Of a stretch of 64,000 nucleotides of DNA, positions 44,500-53,135 are shown piece by piece (position 1 is the stretch's first letter; the number at the start of each line of letters is the position of its first letter). The stretch covers positions 1 to 64,000 of the forward strand of contig NZ_BIMD01000029.1 of NCBI RefSeq assembly GCF_004000905.1, given 5' to 3'. A model generated the notes under the pieces. It ran no database searches and had not been told where the DNA came from. It saw only the letters and a program-made list of their open reading frames with translations. Made by a program: the position numbers and the translations under genes. Source of the stretch: Paenibacillus humicus NBRC 102415 (GTDB lineage Bacteria; Bacillota; Bacilli; Paenibacillales; Paenibacillaceae).

Positions 44500-44516
44500 A
44501 TCGACGCCGGAAAAAA

Positions 44517-44574
44517 AGGCTGCCGGAGAACTCCTTCAACCTTGCAGGAGATAACCGGCAGCCTGTTTGTTTTG
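44517..44574 (+). terminator. Terminator after the GNAT gene
   Basis: AGGCTGCCGG / CCGGCAGCCT forms the outer stem, CTCCT / AGGAG an inner one, and GTTTGTTTTG follows. Confidence 0.85.
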
Positions 44575-44582
44575 ATCATCTG

Positions 44583-44905
44583 TTACGGTTTCAAAGCGAC
44601 CTTGATGCAGTCTTCCTTCTTGGTGTCGAACACATCGTATTGATGCTCCGCCTCGCTGAGCGGCAGGCGGTGGGTGATGCTATCCGTCGGATCGAACACG
44701 CCTTCCTTGATCTGCTTGTACAGCTCGGGCACGTAGTGGATGACGGGGGCTTGGCCCATGCGCAGACTGATGTTCCACTCGAACAGGCTGTATCGGAATA
44801 GACGAAGTAGGCGCCTGTATCGTGATTGTCGTTGGAGTGGCCGCATTGGCTCTCCATCTGGTTCTGGCAGAAGAAGCATTGCCCGCCGTGTAGCCCTAAT
44901 TTGAG
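44583..44905 (-). pseudogene. Remnant of a zinc-dependent alcohol dehydrogenase
   Basis: Two pieces of one medium-chain zinc alcohol dehydrogenase remain. The upstream piece (about 44905-44790) codes GGQCFFCQNQMESQCGHSN, the structural-zinc cysteine lobe, ending near DTGAYFVY. The downstream piece (about 44790-44583), in another frame, codes MGQAPVIHYVPELYKQI and SITHRLPLSEAEH, and ends VALKP, the normal C-terminus of this family. Roughly 200 or more central residues, with the Rossmann nucleotide-binding domain, and the N-terminus are missing. This is an internal deletion with a frame change, so the gene is dead. Confidence 0.85.
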
Positions 44906-44956
44906 TTTCCAACCGGACTGTATGTAGAATGAAAACATAAGGAGGCGGGAGCCGGG

Positions 44957-45574
44957 ATGAACAAATTCAAATGGCTGTCGGCAGCCGCATATGCCGCCGT
45001 TCTGGCGGCCGTCTACTTCTATCATCAGCCGATTATCGCCTGGATGAAGGCTGGCAACGCCCCGGCGGCGCTGATGGCCCTGGCGGCGGCAGGCTTCGCT
45101 TTCTTTCCGATTATTCCGTACGGAATCGTGATCGGCGCGCTTGGCTATATGTACGGTCCTCTCGCGGGAGGGCTCATCAGCCTGTTCGGGGCATGGACAG
45201 CGGCGCTGCTGATGTTCGGCGCGCTGCGCTATTTCTTCCAGGACAAGGGACGCCAGTGGCTGGGCAAGGTCAGGCAGCTGGACGGCTTCGTGCGCATGAC
45301 GGAGCGCCATCCCTTCCTGTCCATCCTGATCGCCAGGATGATTCCGGTCATTCCGCAGTATGCGGTCAACGCTTATGCCGCCGTCGCGGGGATTCCTTTC
45401 GCGCTGTATGCGGCGGCTTCGGCGCTTGGCAAGGTGCCCGCCATGCTTGTCTATGCGTACGCCGGCCAAAGCCTTGCCGCCCATCCTTCCCGCATCGTCG
45501 CCCTGGCAGTGGGGTATATCGCTTTTCTCGGGCTGGTCCTGATCGCCTACAGACGTCTGGCGTCGCGTTCCTGA
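44957..45574 (+). CDS. TVP38/TMEM64-family membrane protein
   Basis: A 205-residue integral membrane protein of the VTT (SNARE-associated/DedA-like) superfamily, with about six hydrophobic segments. The core reads PYGIVIGALGYMYGPLAGGLISL followed by ARMIPVIPQYAVNAYAAVAGI, the two re-entrant-loop regions typical of the family. ATG 44957 has AAGGAGG about 11 nt upstream. The family is linked to lipid transport, but the role here is not known. The gene follows the dead alcohol dehydrogenase. Confidence 0.88.
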   Translation: MNKFKWLSAAAYAAVLAAVYFYHQPIIAWMKAGNAPAALMALAAAGFAFFPIIPYGIVIGALGYMYGPLAGGLISLFGAWTAALLMFGALRYFFQDKGRQWLGKVRQLDGFVRMTERHPFLSILIARMIPVIPQYAVNAYAAVAGIPFALYAAASALGKVPAMLVYAYAGQSLAAHPSRIVALAVGYIAFLGLVLIAYRRLASRS

Positions 45575-45714
45575 GAGAGGTTGAATGAGACGGACCCTTC
45601 TCGGGTAGAAGAAAGGTAAGGGAACGATGCGGGCGGCCGATCCGGGGGAACCGGAAGCTGCCGGCGATCCGACACGCGCTCCCGGACCAGGGAACAGGAA
45701 AGGTGCCGACATCC

Positions 45715-46425
45715 ATGGGCTATGCCTTTATCGCGCTTTACTTGCTGATCATCCTGATCGTGCTCCGTCTCAGCACGATCCTGCTCGTCATGACCGGCAT
45801 GGAGCCGAGCCAGTCCAGCTTCCAGGCCGCATCCATGCTGACCGGAGCCGGCTTCACGACGTCCGAATCGGAGCTCGTCCTGCGCCACCCTGTCCGCCGC
45901 CGGATCGGTCTGGCGCTCATTCTATTCGGCGCCTTCTCCTTGGCGGTGCTTATCTCGGTCATCAGCAGCCTGATCTCCGAGAACGACCATATGTCCGTGC
46001 TTGCGGCTGTGGCTGCCCTGCTCGCCTGCGCCTGGCTTCTTCTGAGAGTGCCTGCGGCCAACCGCCGAGTCGCCCACTGGATCGCGAACCGGGTTCCGTC
46101 CCATACGGAAGGAGCTCCGGTTCCGGTGGAGGAGCTGGCGGACGACCTGCACCAGGAGGACGTCATGGGCATCCAGATCGCGGAGGATTCGCCATGGCTC
46201 GGCTTGACCTTGAGGGAAGCGCTGCCCGAGGGCGAGGAGATCGTCCCTCTGGCCATCAAGCGCGACGGCCGCAAGATCCGCAAGGACCGTTGGGAGACGC
46301 CGATCGAAGCCGGCGACTTCGTGCTGCTGTATGGCGAGGAGGAAGCGATCCAGGCTTCTTGCCGGGCGGTTTCGGCTTCCGGGGCGCCGTCAAGGAGGAA
46401 CGCCGATGACGGTGAGGAAAGGTAG
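45715..46425 (+). CDS. Membrane protein with C-terminal TrkA-C domain
   Basis: A 236-residue protein with three hydrophobic segments in the first 120 residues (about 3-25, 61-85 and 92-112), then a cytoplasmic TrkA-C/RCK_C domain at about residues 145-215 (DVMGIQIAEDSPWLGLTLRE, ending AGDFVLLYGEE). TrkA-C domains bind nucleotides or c-di-AMP and gate ion transport, so this may regulate an ion channel or carry a transport role; that is inference. ATG 45715 has AGGAAAGG about 9 nt upstream. It overlaps the next gene by 20 nt. Confidence 0.75.
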   Translation: MGYAFIALYLLIILIVLRLSTILLVMTGMEPSQSSFQAASMLTGAGFTTSESELVLRHPVRRRIGLALILFGAFSLAVLISVISSLISENDHMSVLAAVAALLACAWLLLRVPAANRRVAHWIANRVPSHTEGAPVPVEELADDLHQEDVMGIQIAEDSPWLGLTLREALPEGEEIVPLAIKRDGRKIRKDRWETPIEAGDFVLLYGEEEAIQASCRAVSASGAPSRRNADDGEER

Positions 46426-46882
46426 GAAATTCGACTACGGAATGGATTTCGCAGCCATCGATTTCCGCAGTCGGCCCGAGCTGTACACGGTCGGCAGGGG
46501 AGAGCAGGGCGTGCTCATGATCGAGCCGTACAAGAGCGAGATTCTTCCTTTTTGGCGTTTCAAAACACCGGATGCAGCGGAGGAGTCCTCCCGAAAGATC
46601 CTGGAGCTGTTTTGCGGTTATAAGGAAACAGCTGACTTTCCCGGCATGGACATGGCACGCAAATTTCTGCAGATGGGCTATACGAGAGCGAGAAGGTACG
46701 CCAATCATCGGAGCGGCCGCAAGTACGACCCGGAGACGGGAAAGGAATTGCCGCGGGAAATCGACGAGGTTAAGGCCCGTTCCGCAGCTATTTTCAAGGA
46801 AGCCTGGGATTCAGCCCGGAAAGACCCGGATTATATTCGAATGAAGCAGGAGCATATAATCAATTACGAGCAGGAAGGTTAG
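46406..46882 (+). CDS. DUF4385-domain protein
   Basis: A 158-residue cytoplasmic protein matching DUF4385, with the N-terminal KFDYGMDFAAIDFRSRPELY and the repeated Tyr/Arg-rich TRARRYANHRSGRKYDP. ATG 46406 has AAGGAGGAACG upstream and lies inside the end of the TrkA-C gene, so the two are translationally coupled. The biochemical function of the family is not known. Confidence 0.82.
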   Translation: MTVRKGRKFDYGMDFAAIDFRSRPELYTVGRGEQGVLMIEPYKSEILPFWRFKTPDAAEESSRKILELFCGYKETADFPGMDMARKFLQMGYTRARRYANHRSGRKYDPETGKELPREIDEVKARSAAIFKEAWDSARKDPDYIRMKQEHIINYEQEG

Positions 46883-46916
46883 GCTTTCTGTCCCAAAGGA
46901 AGGCAGGAAAGAACGG

Positions 46917-47240
46917 ATGGCTTTGACGGAAATGAACGAAAACACCTTCCTCGCGCTTGGGCGCATCCACCGCAGGGAGGCTCTTTTCTTTTCGACGCCC
47001 TTATGCGGAACATGCCGGGTGGCGGAGAGGCTGCTGGAAGCTGCCGCTTCCATCGGCGGCACGGTGCCGGTGAGCAAAATCAATATCAACTTCGCTCCGA
47101 AGCTGCGCGAGAAGTGGCAAATCCGAAGCGTGCCCGCGCTTGTCATTCTGGAGAACGGCCAGCCGGTCGAGACCGTCTATGCGATGCAATCGGCGGCAGC
47201 GCTGTTTATGAGGCTGAAGAAACCGGGTATAGAGGCTTAA
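46917..47240 (+). CDS. Thioredoxin-like protein
   Basis: A 107-residue thioredoxin-fold protein. The active site is CGTC at residues 30-33 rather than CGPC, in FFSTPLCGTCRVAERLL. The cis-proline loop SVPALVIL and the usual fold length are present. It is probably a cytoplasmic thiol-disulfide protein of the YtpP/YusE kind. AAGGAAGGCAGGAAAG precedes ATG 46917. It follows the DUF4385 gene by 34 nt and may share its transcript. Confidence 0.85.
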   Translation: MALTEMNENTFLALGRIHRREALFFSTPLCGTCRVAERLLEAAASIGGTVPVSKININFAPKLREKWQIRSVPALVILENGQPVETVYAMQSAAALFMRLKKPGIEA

Positions 47241-47475
47241 TGGAAGAACCTGGGCCTAAAGGGCTAAAATCTTTCTTATTCATGGGAAAATATCTTTCAT
47301 GAGTAAGAATTCATTTCTTTTTGTAACCGCTTGCTATGACATGGAGGAGAAAATTTTCGGCATATAGTTCAAAATGAGCAGATTATAAGTTATGATAGTT
47401 AACATATTCTTATTGAAAAAAGCGTAACAGCACGATCAGCCTCTTACTTTCACTTTATCGGAACGGAGGTATGCC
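47241..47475. other. AT-rich region upstream of the amino-acid transporter
   Basis: A 235-nt stretch much richer in A and T than its surroundings, with a likely -10 TATGAT at about 47391 and the palindrome GAAAATTTTC near 47349. Promoters for glnQ must lie here. No clean -35 or known operator was fixed. Confidence 0.45.
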
Positions 47476-48204
47476 ATGATTTCTTTCCGGCAGGTCAACA
47501 AGCACTTCGGGAATTTTCATGTCCTTCAGGACATCAGCCTCGATATCGCCGAAGGCGAGGTCGTCGTCATCATCGGGCCTTCCGGATCGGGCAAAAGCAC
47601 GCTTCTGCGCTGCATCAACCGGCTGGAGGACATCTCGGACGGCGTGCTTGAGGTGGACGGCGCGGCCGTGCATGACAAGGGGACGGACATCAACGCTCTC
47701 CGCCGCCGCATCGGCATGGTTTTCCAGCATTTCAACCTGTATCCGCATCTCAAGGTCATCGACAATATTACGCTCGCTCCGGTGAATGCCGGAGGGGTAA
47801 GCAAGGAAGAAGCGCGCAAGACCGCCAAGATGTATCTCGAAAAGGTCGGCATTCCCGACAAGGCGGATTCATACCCGTCCGAGCTGTCGGGCGGCCAGCA
47901 GCAGCGGGTTGCCATTGCCAGAGGCCTGGCCATGAAGCCCAAGATCATGCTGTTCGACGAGCCGACCTCGGCGCTGGATCCGGAGGTCATCGGAGAGGTG
48001 CTCAGCGTCATGAAGCTGCTCGCCAAGGAAGGCATGACGATGGTCGTCGTTACCCATGAGATGGGCTTTGCCCGCGAAGTGGCGGACCGGGTCGTGTTCA
48101 TGGACGGCGGACGGATCGTCGAGGAAGCGAAGCCGGCGGACTTCTTCGAACGTCCGCAGCAGCCTCGCGCCCGCGACTTCCTGAGCCGGGTCATCAACCA
48201 CTAA
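47476..48204 (+). CDS. glnQ: Polar amino-acid ABC transporter ATPase
   Basis: A 242-residue ATPase of the polar amino acid uptake family (GlnQ/TcyC type). Walker [10 protein letters not shown] is near residues 34-42, the signature [17 protein letters not shown] near 135-151, and Walker [15 protein letters not shown] near 157. The Q-loop and switch histidine ([14 protein letters not shown]) are normal. AACGGAGG precedes ATG 47476. It is the first gene of a four-gene importer operon. Specificity (glutamine, glutamate or another polar amino acid) is not determined by the ATPase. Confidence 0.93.
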   Translation: MISFRQVNKHFGNFHVLQDISLDIAEGEVVVIIGPSGSGKSTLLRCINRLEDISDGVLEVDGAAVHDKGTDINALRRRIGMVFQHFNLYPHLKVIDNITLAPVNAGGVSKEEARKTAKMYLEKVGIPDKADSYPSELSGGQQQRVAIARGLAMKPKIMLFDEPTSALDPEVIGEVLSVMKLLAKEGMTMVVVTHEMGFAREVADRVVFMDGGRIVEEAKPADFFERPQQPRARDFLSRVINH

Positions 48205-48232
48205 ACCAGATAAAGAAAAGGGGAAACGGACA

Positions 48233-49105
48233 ATGAAGAAAAACAAGCTTTGGGGCGCAGGCGCGACTATGCTGCTGGCAATTGCCCTCGTGGTTTCCGG
48301 ATGCGGCGCGAAAAACGACAACAACGGAGGCGGCTCCGCAAGCAACGATTCCGCAAGCAACGGTTCCGCTGGAGGCAGCGAGGAATCCGGCATCATCAAG
48401 GATATCAAGGACCGCGGCAAGCTCATCGTCGGCGTCAAATACGACACGAAGCTGTTCGGCCTCAAGGATACGGCTTCCGGCAACGTCGAAGGCTTCGACA
48501 TCGACATCTCCAAGGCGATCGCCAAGAAGATCTTCGGCGACGAGAGCAAGATCGAGCTCAAGGAAGTAACGAGCAAGACCCGCATCCAGATGCTCGACAA
48601 CGGCGACATCGATCTCATCGTCGCGACGATGACGATTACCGACGAGCGCAAGAAGCAGGTCGACTTCTCCGACGTGTACTTCAAAGCCGGCCAGTCGCTG
48701 CTCGTCAAGCAAGGCAGCCCGATCACAGGACTGAAGGACATCACGAAGGATTCCAAGGTGCTTGGCGTCAAAGGAGCGACTTCAATCAAGAACATCGAAG
48801 ACAAGGTCCCGGGCTTGCGCGTGATGCAGTTCGAGAATTACCAGGAAGCTTTCGCCGCTCTGAAGGCGGGCAAAGGAGATACGCTCACGACCGACAACGC
48901 CATTCTGTACGGCATGGCCAAGCAAGATCCGGGCTACACGGTCGTAGGCGGCACGTTCACGGATGAGCCTTATGGCATCGCCGCCAAGAAAGGCAATACC
49001 GACCTTGTCGCTCTGGTCAACGAAACGCTGAAGGAAATGAAGGACAGCGGCGAATACGCCACCATCTATGAAAAATGGATAGGCGAGAAGCCTCCGACGG
49101 AGTAG
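48233..49105 (+). CDS. glnH: Amino-acid-binding lipoprotein
   Basis: A 290-residue extracellular solute-binding protein of family 3. The lipobox is VSGC, with Cys24 as the lipidated residue. A Ser/Asn/Gly-rich linker follows at residues 28-48, then the mature domain (GKLIVGVKYDTKLFG, VEGFDIDISKAIAKK, DLIVATMTITDERKKQVDFS), the GlnH/ArtJ-like type. AAAGGGGAAAC precedes ATG 48233. It delivers substrate to the following permeases. Specificity is probably glutamate or glutamine but unproven. Confidence 0.93.
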   Translation: MKKNKLWGAGATMLLAIALVVSGCGAKNDNNGGGSASNDSASNGSAGGSEESGIIKDIKDRGKLIVGVKYDTKLFGLKDTASGNVEGFDIDISKAIAKKIFGDESKIELKEVTSKTRIQMLDNGDIDLIVATMTITDERKKQVDFSDVYFKAGQSLLVKQGSPITGLKDITKDSKVLGVKGATSIKNIEDKVPGLRVMQFENYQEAFAALKAGKGDTLTTDNAILYGMAKQDPGYTVVGGTFTDEPYGIAAKKGNTDLVALVNETLKEMKDSGEYATIYEKWIGEKPPTE

Positions 49106-49109
49106 GCCT

Positions 49110-49763
49110 ATGCTGGACTTCTCGGTACTGACCAACAACATTGACGATTACCTCGAAGGATTCAAGTATACGATCTATGCCAGCCTGCTTGGGCTGGCAG
49201 GCAGTTTCGTGCTCGGCACGCTGATCGCTGTGTTCCGCATTTCGCCTTTTGCGGCTCTTCGCGGCTTCGGCACGGCTTATGTGGAATTTTTCCGCAATAT
49301 TCCACTGCTTCTGGTCGTTTTCCTTTTCTATTACGGTCTGTCTTCGTTTGGGCTTCAACTGGATGGGTTTACCTCCGGAACTCTGGGACTTATGGTATAC
49401 ACGTCTTCCTTCATTGCCGAAGCGATCCGTGCCGGAATCCAGTCCGTACCGGCAGGGCAGATGGAGGCAGCCCGCTCGACGGGATTGACGTACGTTCAGG
49501 CCATGAGATTCATCATTCTGCCTCAGGCAGTCCGTATCGTAATTCCGCCGATCAGCAACCAGTTCCTGAACTTGGTCAAAAACTCCTCCATCCTGGGAGT
49601 ATTCGCCGGATTGGATCTCATGTATTTCGGCGATCAAGTAAATCTGGACACTTACGATGCGGTCAGCACGTACTTGTTCGTAGGAATGTTTTATCTTATT
49701 TTGACTTTTCCGCTTGCCTATGCGACCCGCGTATTGGAGCGGCGGATGGCCAATGCGGCTTAG
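49110..49763 (+). CDS. Amino-acid ABC transporter permease
   Basis: A 217-residue HisM-type permease with five hydrophobic helices. The EAA-type coupling loop reads AARSTGLTYVQAMRFIILPQA near residues 127-147. It begins 4 nt after the binding-protein stop, at ATG 49110, with GGAG 7 nt upstream inside the preceding gene. It partners with the next permease. The base composition is more AT-rich here than in the flanking genes. Confidence 0.92.
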   Translation: MLDFSVLTNNIDDYLEGFKYTIYASLLGLAGSFVLGTLIAVFRISPFAALRGFGTAYVEFFRNIPLLLVVFLFYYGLSSFGLQLDGFTSGTLGLMVYTSSFIAEAIRAGIQSVPAGQMEAARSTGLTYVQAMRFIILPQAVRIVIPPISNQFLNLVKNSSILGVFAGLDLMYFGDQVNLDTYDAVSTYLFVGMFYLILTFPLAYATRVLERRMANAA

Positions 49764-49784
49764 GTCGGGAGGAGGACGCGACAT

Positions 49785-50501
49785 ATGGACTTTGGAGGCG
49801 CCTATTCCTGGCATAATCTGCGATTTATACTGGAAGGCTTCGGCTATACGCTGAAACTTGCCTTTGTTGCTATAATATTGAGCTTTGTTCTGGGCGTTGC
49901 GAGCGGAGTCATCCGTTACGCGCGAATTCCGGTTTTGTCGGCTATCGTCGGCGCGATTGTAGAGACACTCCGCAATTTGCCGCTGCTGCTGCTCATTTTG
50001 TTTGCCTATATCGCGCTTCCCCAGATGGGCATCAAACTATCGATTTTCTGGGCGTCTGTATTGGCACTGACGGCATTCGAGGCTGCGATGATTTCCGAAA
50101 TTGTCCGCAGCGGGCTGGCGTCTGTCCATAAAGGACTGATTGAAGCAGCGCGCTCCTCGGGTCTCACGTACATCCAGACCCTCCGGCATATCATTTTGCC
50201 GATAGGTCTTCGCCGGATGGTTCCGCCTACAGTCAGCCAGTTCATCTCGCTGCTGAAGGACACGTCACTGGCCGTCATTATTTCCGCGCCGGAGCTCATG
50301 CACAATGTAGGCATTGTGAGAGGCCAGCAGGAATCATACTTCTTCCCGGTTATCTTCCTCGCCGCCCTCCTCTACTTCCTCGTCAACTACGGCCTCTCCC
50401 TGCTTTCCAAGCGATTGGAAGTCAACGAGGGAGCACGCCGCAAGCCGACCGGCAAGAAGGCGGGGCCGGGAGCGGGAACCAAAGCAGCTGCAGAAGCCTG
50501 A
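49785..50501 (+). CDS. Amino-acid ABC transporter permease
   Basis: A 238-residue second permease of the same importer. The coupling loop EAARSSGLTYIQTLRHIILP lies near residues 120-139. A Lys/Ala/Gly-rich cytoplasmic tail of about 25 residues ends the protein. ATG 49785 has GGAGGAGG about 10 nt upstream. It is the last gene of the glnQH-permease operon and is followed by a hairpin. Confidence 0.92.
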   Translation: MDFGGAYSWHNLRFILEGFGYTLKLAFVAIILSFVLGVASGVIRYARIPVLSAIVGAIVETLRNLPLLLLILFAYIALPQMGIKLSIFWASVLALTAFEAAMISEIVRSGLASVHKGLIEAARSSGLTYIQTLRHIILPIGLRRMVPPTVSQFISLLKDTSLAVIISAPELMHNVGIVRGQQESYFFPVIFLAALLYFLVNYGLSLLSKRLEVNEGARRKPTGKKAGPGAGTKAAAEA

Positions 50502-50510
50502 ACATCCCGA

Positions 50511-50542
50511 CGGGGCATGGACATCCATGCCCCGTTCGCTTT
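50511..50542 (+). terminator. Hairpin after the amino-acid transporter operon
   Basis: CGGGGCATGGA-CA-TCCATGCCCCG forms a perfect 11-bp stem. The tail TTCGCTTT is only moderately T-rich. Confidence 0.7.
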
Positions 50543-50594
50543 ACAATGAACTCACTTGCCGTCCACTTTATGACAAACGGGGTCGAAAACATTC

Positions 50595-51356
50595 ATGACA
50601 GGGGACATCTTCGCTTTAGTGGCGGCCGGGGGGTTTCTTGCCGCCTTTGTCGATTCTGTCGTCGGAGGCGGAGGCCTCGTCTCCGTGCCCGTCCTGCTGA
50701 CGGCCGGGCTGCCGCCGCATCTGGCGCTCGGGACGAACAAGCTTGCCGGCACGATGGGCTCGCTTACGAGCACGCTTGCGTTCATGCGCTCCGGCAAGGT
50801 GGAGATGAGTGTCGTCAAGCGGCTGTTCCCGCTGACGCTCATCGGCTCAGCATGCGGCACGCTGCTCTTGCAAGCGGTGCCATCCGCATGGCTGAAGCCG
50901 CTTGTCGTGGTGCTGCTGCTGGCCATCACCGTCTATACGCTGCTCAAGCGCAGCTGGGGCGGCGAAGGCGTTTACCGCGGCAGCCTGACACGCCGGGCGG
51001 GCTTGCTGCTGGCTGCCGCGGCTCTGCTCATTGGCGGCTACGACGGCTTTTTCGGACCCGGAACGGGATCGTTCCTCATCTTCGCCTTCCTTATGGCAGG
51101 GTTCGACTTCGTCCGAGCGGCGGGAAATGCCAAGGTGCTCAACTTCGGCAGCAACATCGCCAGCCTCATTACGTTCGCAGGCCTGGGAAGCATCGATTGG
51201 ACAATCGGCCTGACGATGGGCGTCTTCATGGTCGCCGGCTCGCTCGCCGGATCCCGGCTCGCCATCCGCCAGGGAGCCAAGTACGTTCGGCCCCTGTTCA
51301 TTGCCGTCAGCTCGTTGTTGATCCTCAAGCAGATCTGGGATCTCGCATCCCGCTAA
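50595..51356 (+). CDS. TSUP-family (TauE/SafE) membrane exporter
   Basis: A 253-residue membrane protein with about eight hydrophobic segments. The TSUP repeat signatures are clear: [18 protein letters not shown] near residue 20 and [17 protein letters not shown] near residue 147, each the conserved GG/GPG box of one half. The family exports sulfite and organosulfonates; the substrate here is unknown. The ribosome site before ATG 50595 is weak (GGGG). It precedes an esterase gene by 25 nt. Confidence 0.9.
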   Translation: MTGDIFALVAAGGFLAAFVDSVVGGGGLVSVPVLLTAGLPPHLALGTNKLAGTMGSLTSTLAFMRSGKVEMSVVKRLFPLTLIGSACGTLLLQAVPSAWLKPLVVVLLLAITVYTLLKRSWGGEGVYRGSLTRRAGLLLAAAALLIGGYDGFFGPGTGSFLIFAFLMAGFDFVRAAGNAKVLNFGSNIASLITFAGLGSIDWTIGLTMGVFMVAGSLAGSRLAIRQGAKYVRPLFIAVSSLLILKQIWDLASR

Positions 51357-51381
51357 TCTATCGATGAAGGGAAGTCTTTCG

Positions 51382-52179
51382 ATGGCACTTATCCAATGCG
51401 ATTTTTTCTCCGACGTTCTCGGCTTGTCCTGTTCCATGAACGTAATCCTGCCGCAGCAGACGACCCGTCAGATCGGGATGGAAGGAAAGGCGGGAGAAGG
51501 CGGCCGCTACCCGGTGCTGTACCTTCTCCATGGCCTTTCGGACGACCATTCCATCTGGCTGAGGCGCACATCCATTGAACGGTATGCAGCCGGACTCGGC
51601 CTTGCCGTCGTCATGCCGGCCGTGCATCGCGGCTTCTACACGGACATGCATCGCGGCGGGCGGTACTGGACCTTCGTAAGCGAGGAGCTGCCGGAGCTCG
51701 CCTGCCAGTTCTTCCCGATCTCGCGACAGCGGGAAGACAGCTTTGCAGCCGGCCTGTCTATGGGCGGATACGGAGCGATGAAGCTGGGCCTTGCGCGCCC
51801 GGACCGTTTCGCGGCCGTCGCCAGCTTGTCAGGGGCGATGGACACCCGCCGCCGATACGATCAGGGCGTGACGGAACGTCAGGAGATCGAGAATATATTC
51901 GGTCCGGAGGAGCAGCTTCCCGGCAGCATCAATGATCTGTTCCACTTGGCGGAGCAGACGGCGGCGCTCCCGGCGGAGCGGCAGCCGATGCTGTATCAAT
52001 GCTGCGGAACCGAGGACTTCTTGTATGAAGAGAACGTCGAGTTCAAGGAGCATGCTCTTCGTCTCGGCCTGCCGCTTCATTATGAGGAAGGACCGGGCGA
52101 GCATGAATGGGGATATTGGGATGCGGCGATCCAGCGCGTGCTGGCGTGGCTCCCGCTCAAGGAAGAAGCGCGCTCGTAG
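51382..52179 (+). CDS. Esterase of the tributyrin esterase/FrmB type
   Basis: A 265-residue alpha/beta hydrolase. The nucleophile motif is GLSMG at residues 124-128 (Ser126), with HG at 50-51 as the oxyanion region and the acid in [13 protein letters not shown]; the histidine is in [11 protein letters not shown]. This layout is that of EstA/tributyrin esterases and S-formylglutathione hydrolase-like proteins. ATG 51382 has AAGGGAAG 8 nt upstream. Its stop codon lies in the loop of the downstream terminator hairpin. Confidence 0.9.
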   Translation: MALIQCDFFSDVLGLSCSMNVILPQQTTRQIGMEGKAGEGGRYPVLYLLHGLSDDHSIWLRRTSIERYAAGLGLAVVMPAVHRGFYTDMHRGGRYWTFVSEELPELACQFFPISRQREDSFAAGLSMGGYGAMKLGLARPDRFAAVASLSGAMDTRRRYDQGVTERQEIENIFGPEEQLPGSINDLFHLAEQTAALPAERQPMLYQCCGTEDFLYEENVEFKEHALRLGLPLHYEEGPGEHEWGYWDAAIQRVLAWLPLKEEARS

Positions 52180-52195
52180 GAGCGCGCTTTTTTTC
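52166..52195 (+). terminator. Terminator built over the esterase stop codon
   Basis: AAGCGCGCTC (52166-52175) pairs with GAGCGCGCTT (52180-52189), with the loop GTAG holding the TAG stop, followed by a T-run to 52194. Confidence 0.93.
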
Positions 52196-52330
52196 ATGGG
52201 AAGCCGGCTTCCACGGATTGCCTGCAACCGTAGAGCCCGGAGATGCGTCAAAGGTAACATAGAGGAAAAAGACAATGGGCAGACTGCTTCTGTGCGCATT
52301 GTAATCCCGCAGCATTTCCTTGGGAAAACG

Positions 52331-52353
52331 AAAAAAGCTCCCCGAAGGGAGCT
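52331..52353 (-). terminator. Terminator of the NlpC/P60 gene
   Basis: On the minus strand AGCTCCC-TTCG-GGGAGCT is followed by TTTTTTCG. It lies about 30 nt after the stop. Confidence 0.9.
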
Positions 52354-52381
52354 GATCGATCCGGCAGCGGCCGAGCTTGTC

Positions 52382-52870
52382 CTAGAGGACGCGGCGAGCC
52401 GTGTTGTAGTGGTCTTTCCACCAGCCGGAGTTGATGGTACTGGTCGTGACGCCCGGCTTGCCGTAGGTGTGAACGATTTTGCCGCCGCCGATGTACATGC
52501 CGACATGCGTTACAGGAGAGTAGAAGAAGACGAGATCCCCGGGCTTGAGGTTGCTCTTGGAGACGTAGGTGCCGACCTTGGATTGCGCTTTGGACGTACG
52601 CGGAAGCGTGATGCCTGCTTTCTTGTAGGCGTACTTCATCAAGCTGGAGCAGTCGAAGTACTTGGTCGTGCTGGTCGAAGCGCCGAATTTGTAAGGAGTG
52701 CCCATCTGCGCTTTGGCGGCATTGATGATGGTCGTGGCTTTCGAGGAAGCCGATGCGGTTGCCGCCTCTGCTTTCGGTGCCGACAGGAGAGCGCCTCCGG
52801 AAATGGCGATGCTAAGTGCAATCGCAGCGGCTGCGATTTTTTTTGTAAGTTGATTGAGGTTGTATTTCAT
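52382..52870 (-). CDS. Secreted NlpC/P60 peptidoglycan endopeptidase
   Basis: A 162-residue exported cell-wall hydrolase. Residues 1-37 form a signal peptide ending AEA. The NlpC/P60 domain covers about residues 45-160, with catalytic Cys74 (YFDCSSLMKY), His122 (THVGMYIGGG) and His134. The domain cleaves D-gamma-glutamyl-meso-diaminopimelate-type links in the family. ATG 52870 has AGAGG about 11 nt upstream. There is no separate cell-wall-binding module. It is the active counterpart of the inactive-looking NlpC/P60 protein at 23022-24914. Confidence 0.93.
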   Translation of the reverse strand: MKYNLNQLTKKIAAAAIALSIAISGGALLSAPKAEAATASASSKATTIINAAKAQMGTPYKFGASTSTTKYFDCSSLMKYAYKKAGITLPRTSKAQSKVGTYVSKSNLKPGDLVFFYSPVTHVGMYIGGGKIVHTYGKPGVTTSTINSGWWKDHYNTARRVL

Positions 52871-53072
52871 GATGTATGATTCCTCTCTTCTTGTGGAAGT
52901 ATTGGAGCGGCTGATCAATTCCGCATAAACACCATAACACAGCTGAAAGCTGCCAACCCTTTCCTCTGAGACCTAAGAACTAGATTTCATGCGGCTTTCT
53001 GGCCTTTTGTGAGAATAAAATGAGAAACCTCTCATATCGGTTTAAGCCTTCTTTCAGCTGGCTTTAAGCCCG

Positions 53073-53116
53073 AAAAGGCGCCAAGCAGACCGGTTTCCGG
53101 TTTGCTTGGCGCCTTT
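53073..53116. terminator. Strong hairpin downstream of the ABC-2 transporter operon
   Basis: AAAGGCGCCAAGCA..TGCTTGGCGCCTTT with an ACCGG/CCGGT inner stem; the minus strand ends in TTTTCGGG and so ends the ABC-2 operon. Confidence 0.88.
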
Positions 53117-53135
53117 GTCATCCTTTCCTTCCGCG

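Noticed and set aside
47340..47400. CodY-type operator upstream of glnQ
   Set aside because: GAAAATTTTC is present, but the match to the 15-bp CodY box is poor (several mismatches), so it was not annotated.
52871..53070. ydaO-type c-di-AMP riboswitch ahead of the NlpC/P60 gene
   Set aside because: Such riboswitches often precede cell-wall hydrolases, but the conserved core sequence was not found in this 200-nt upstream region.
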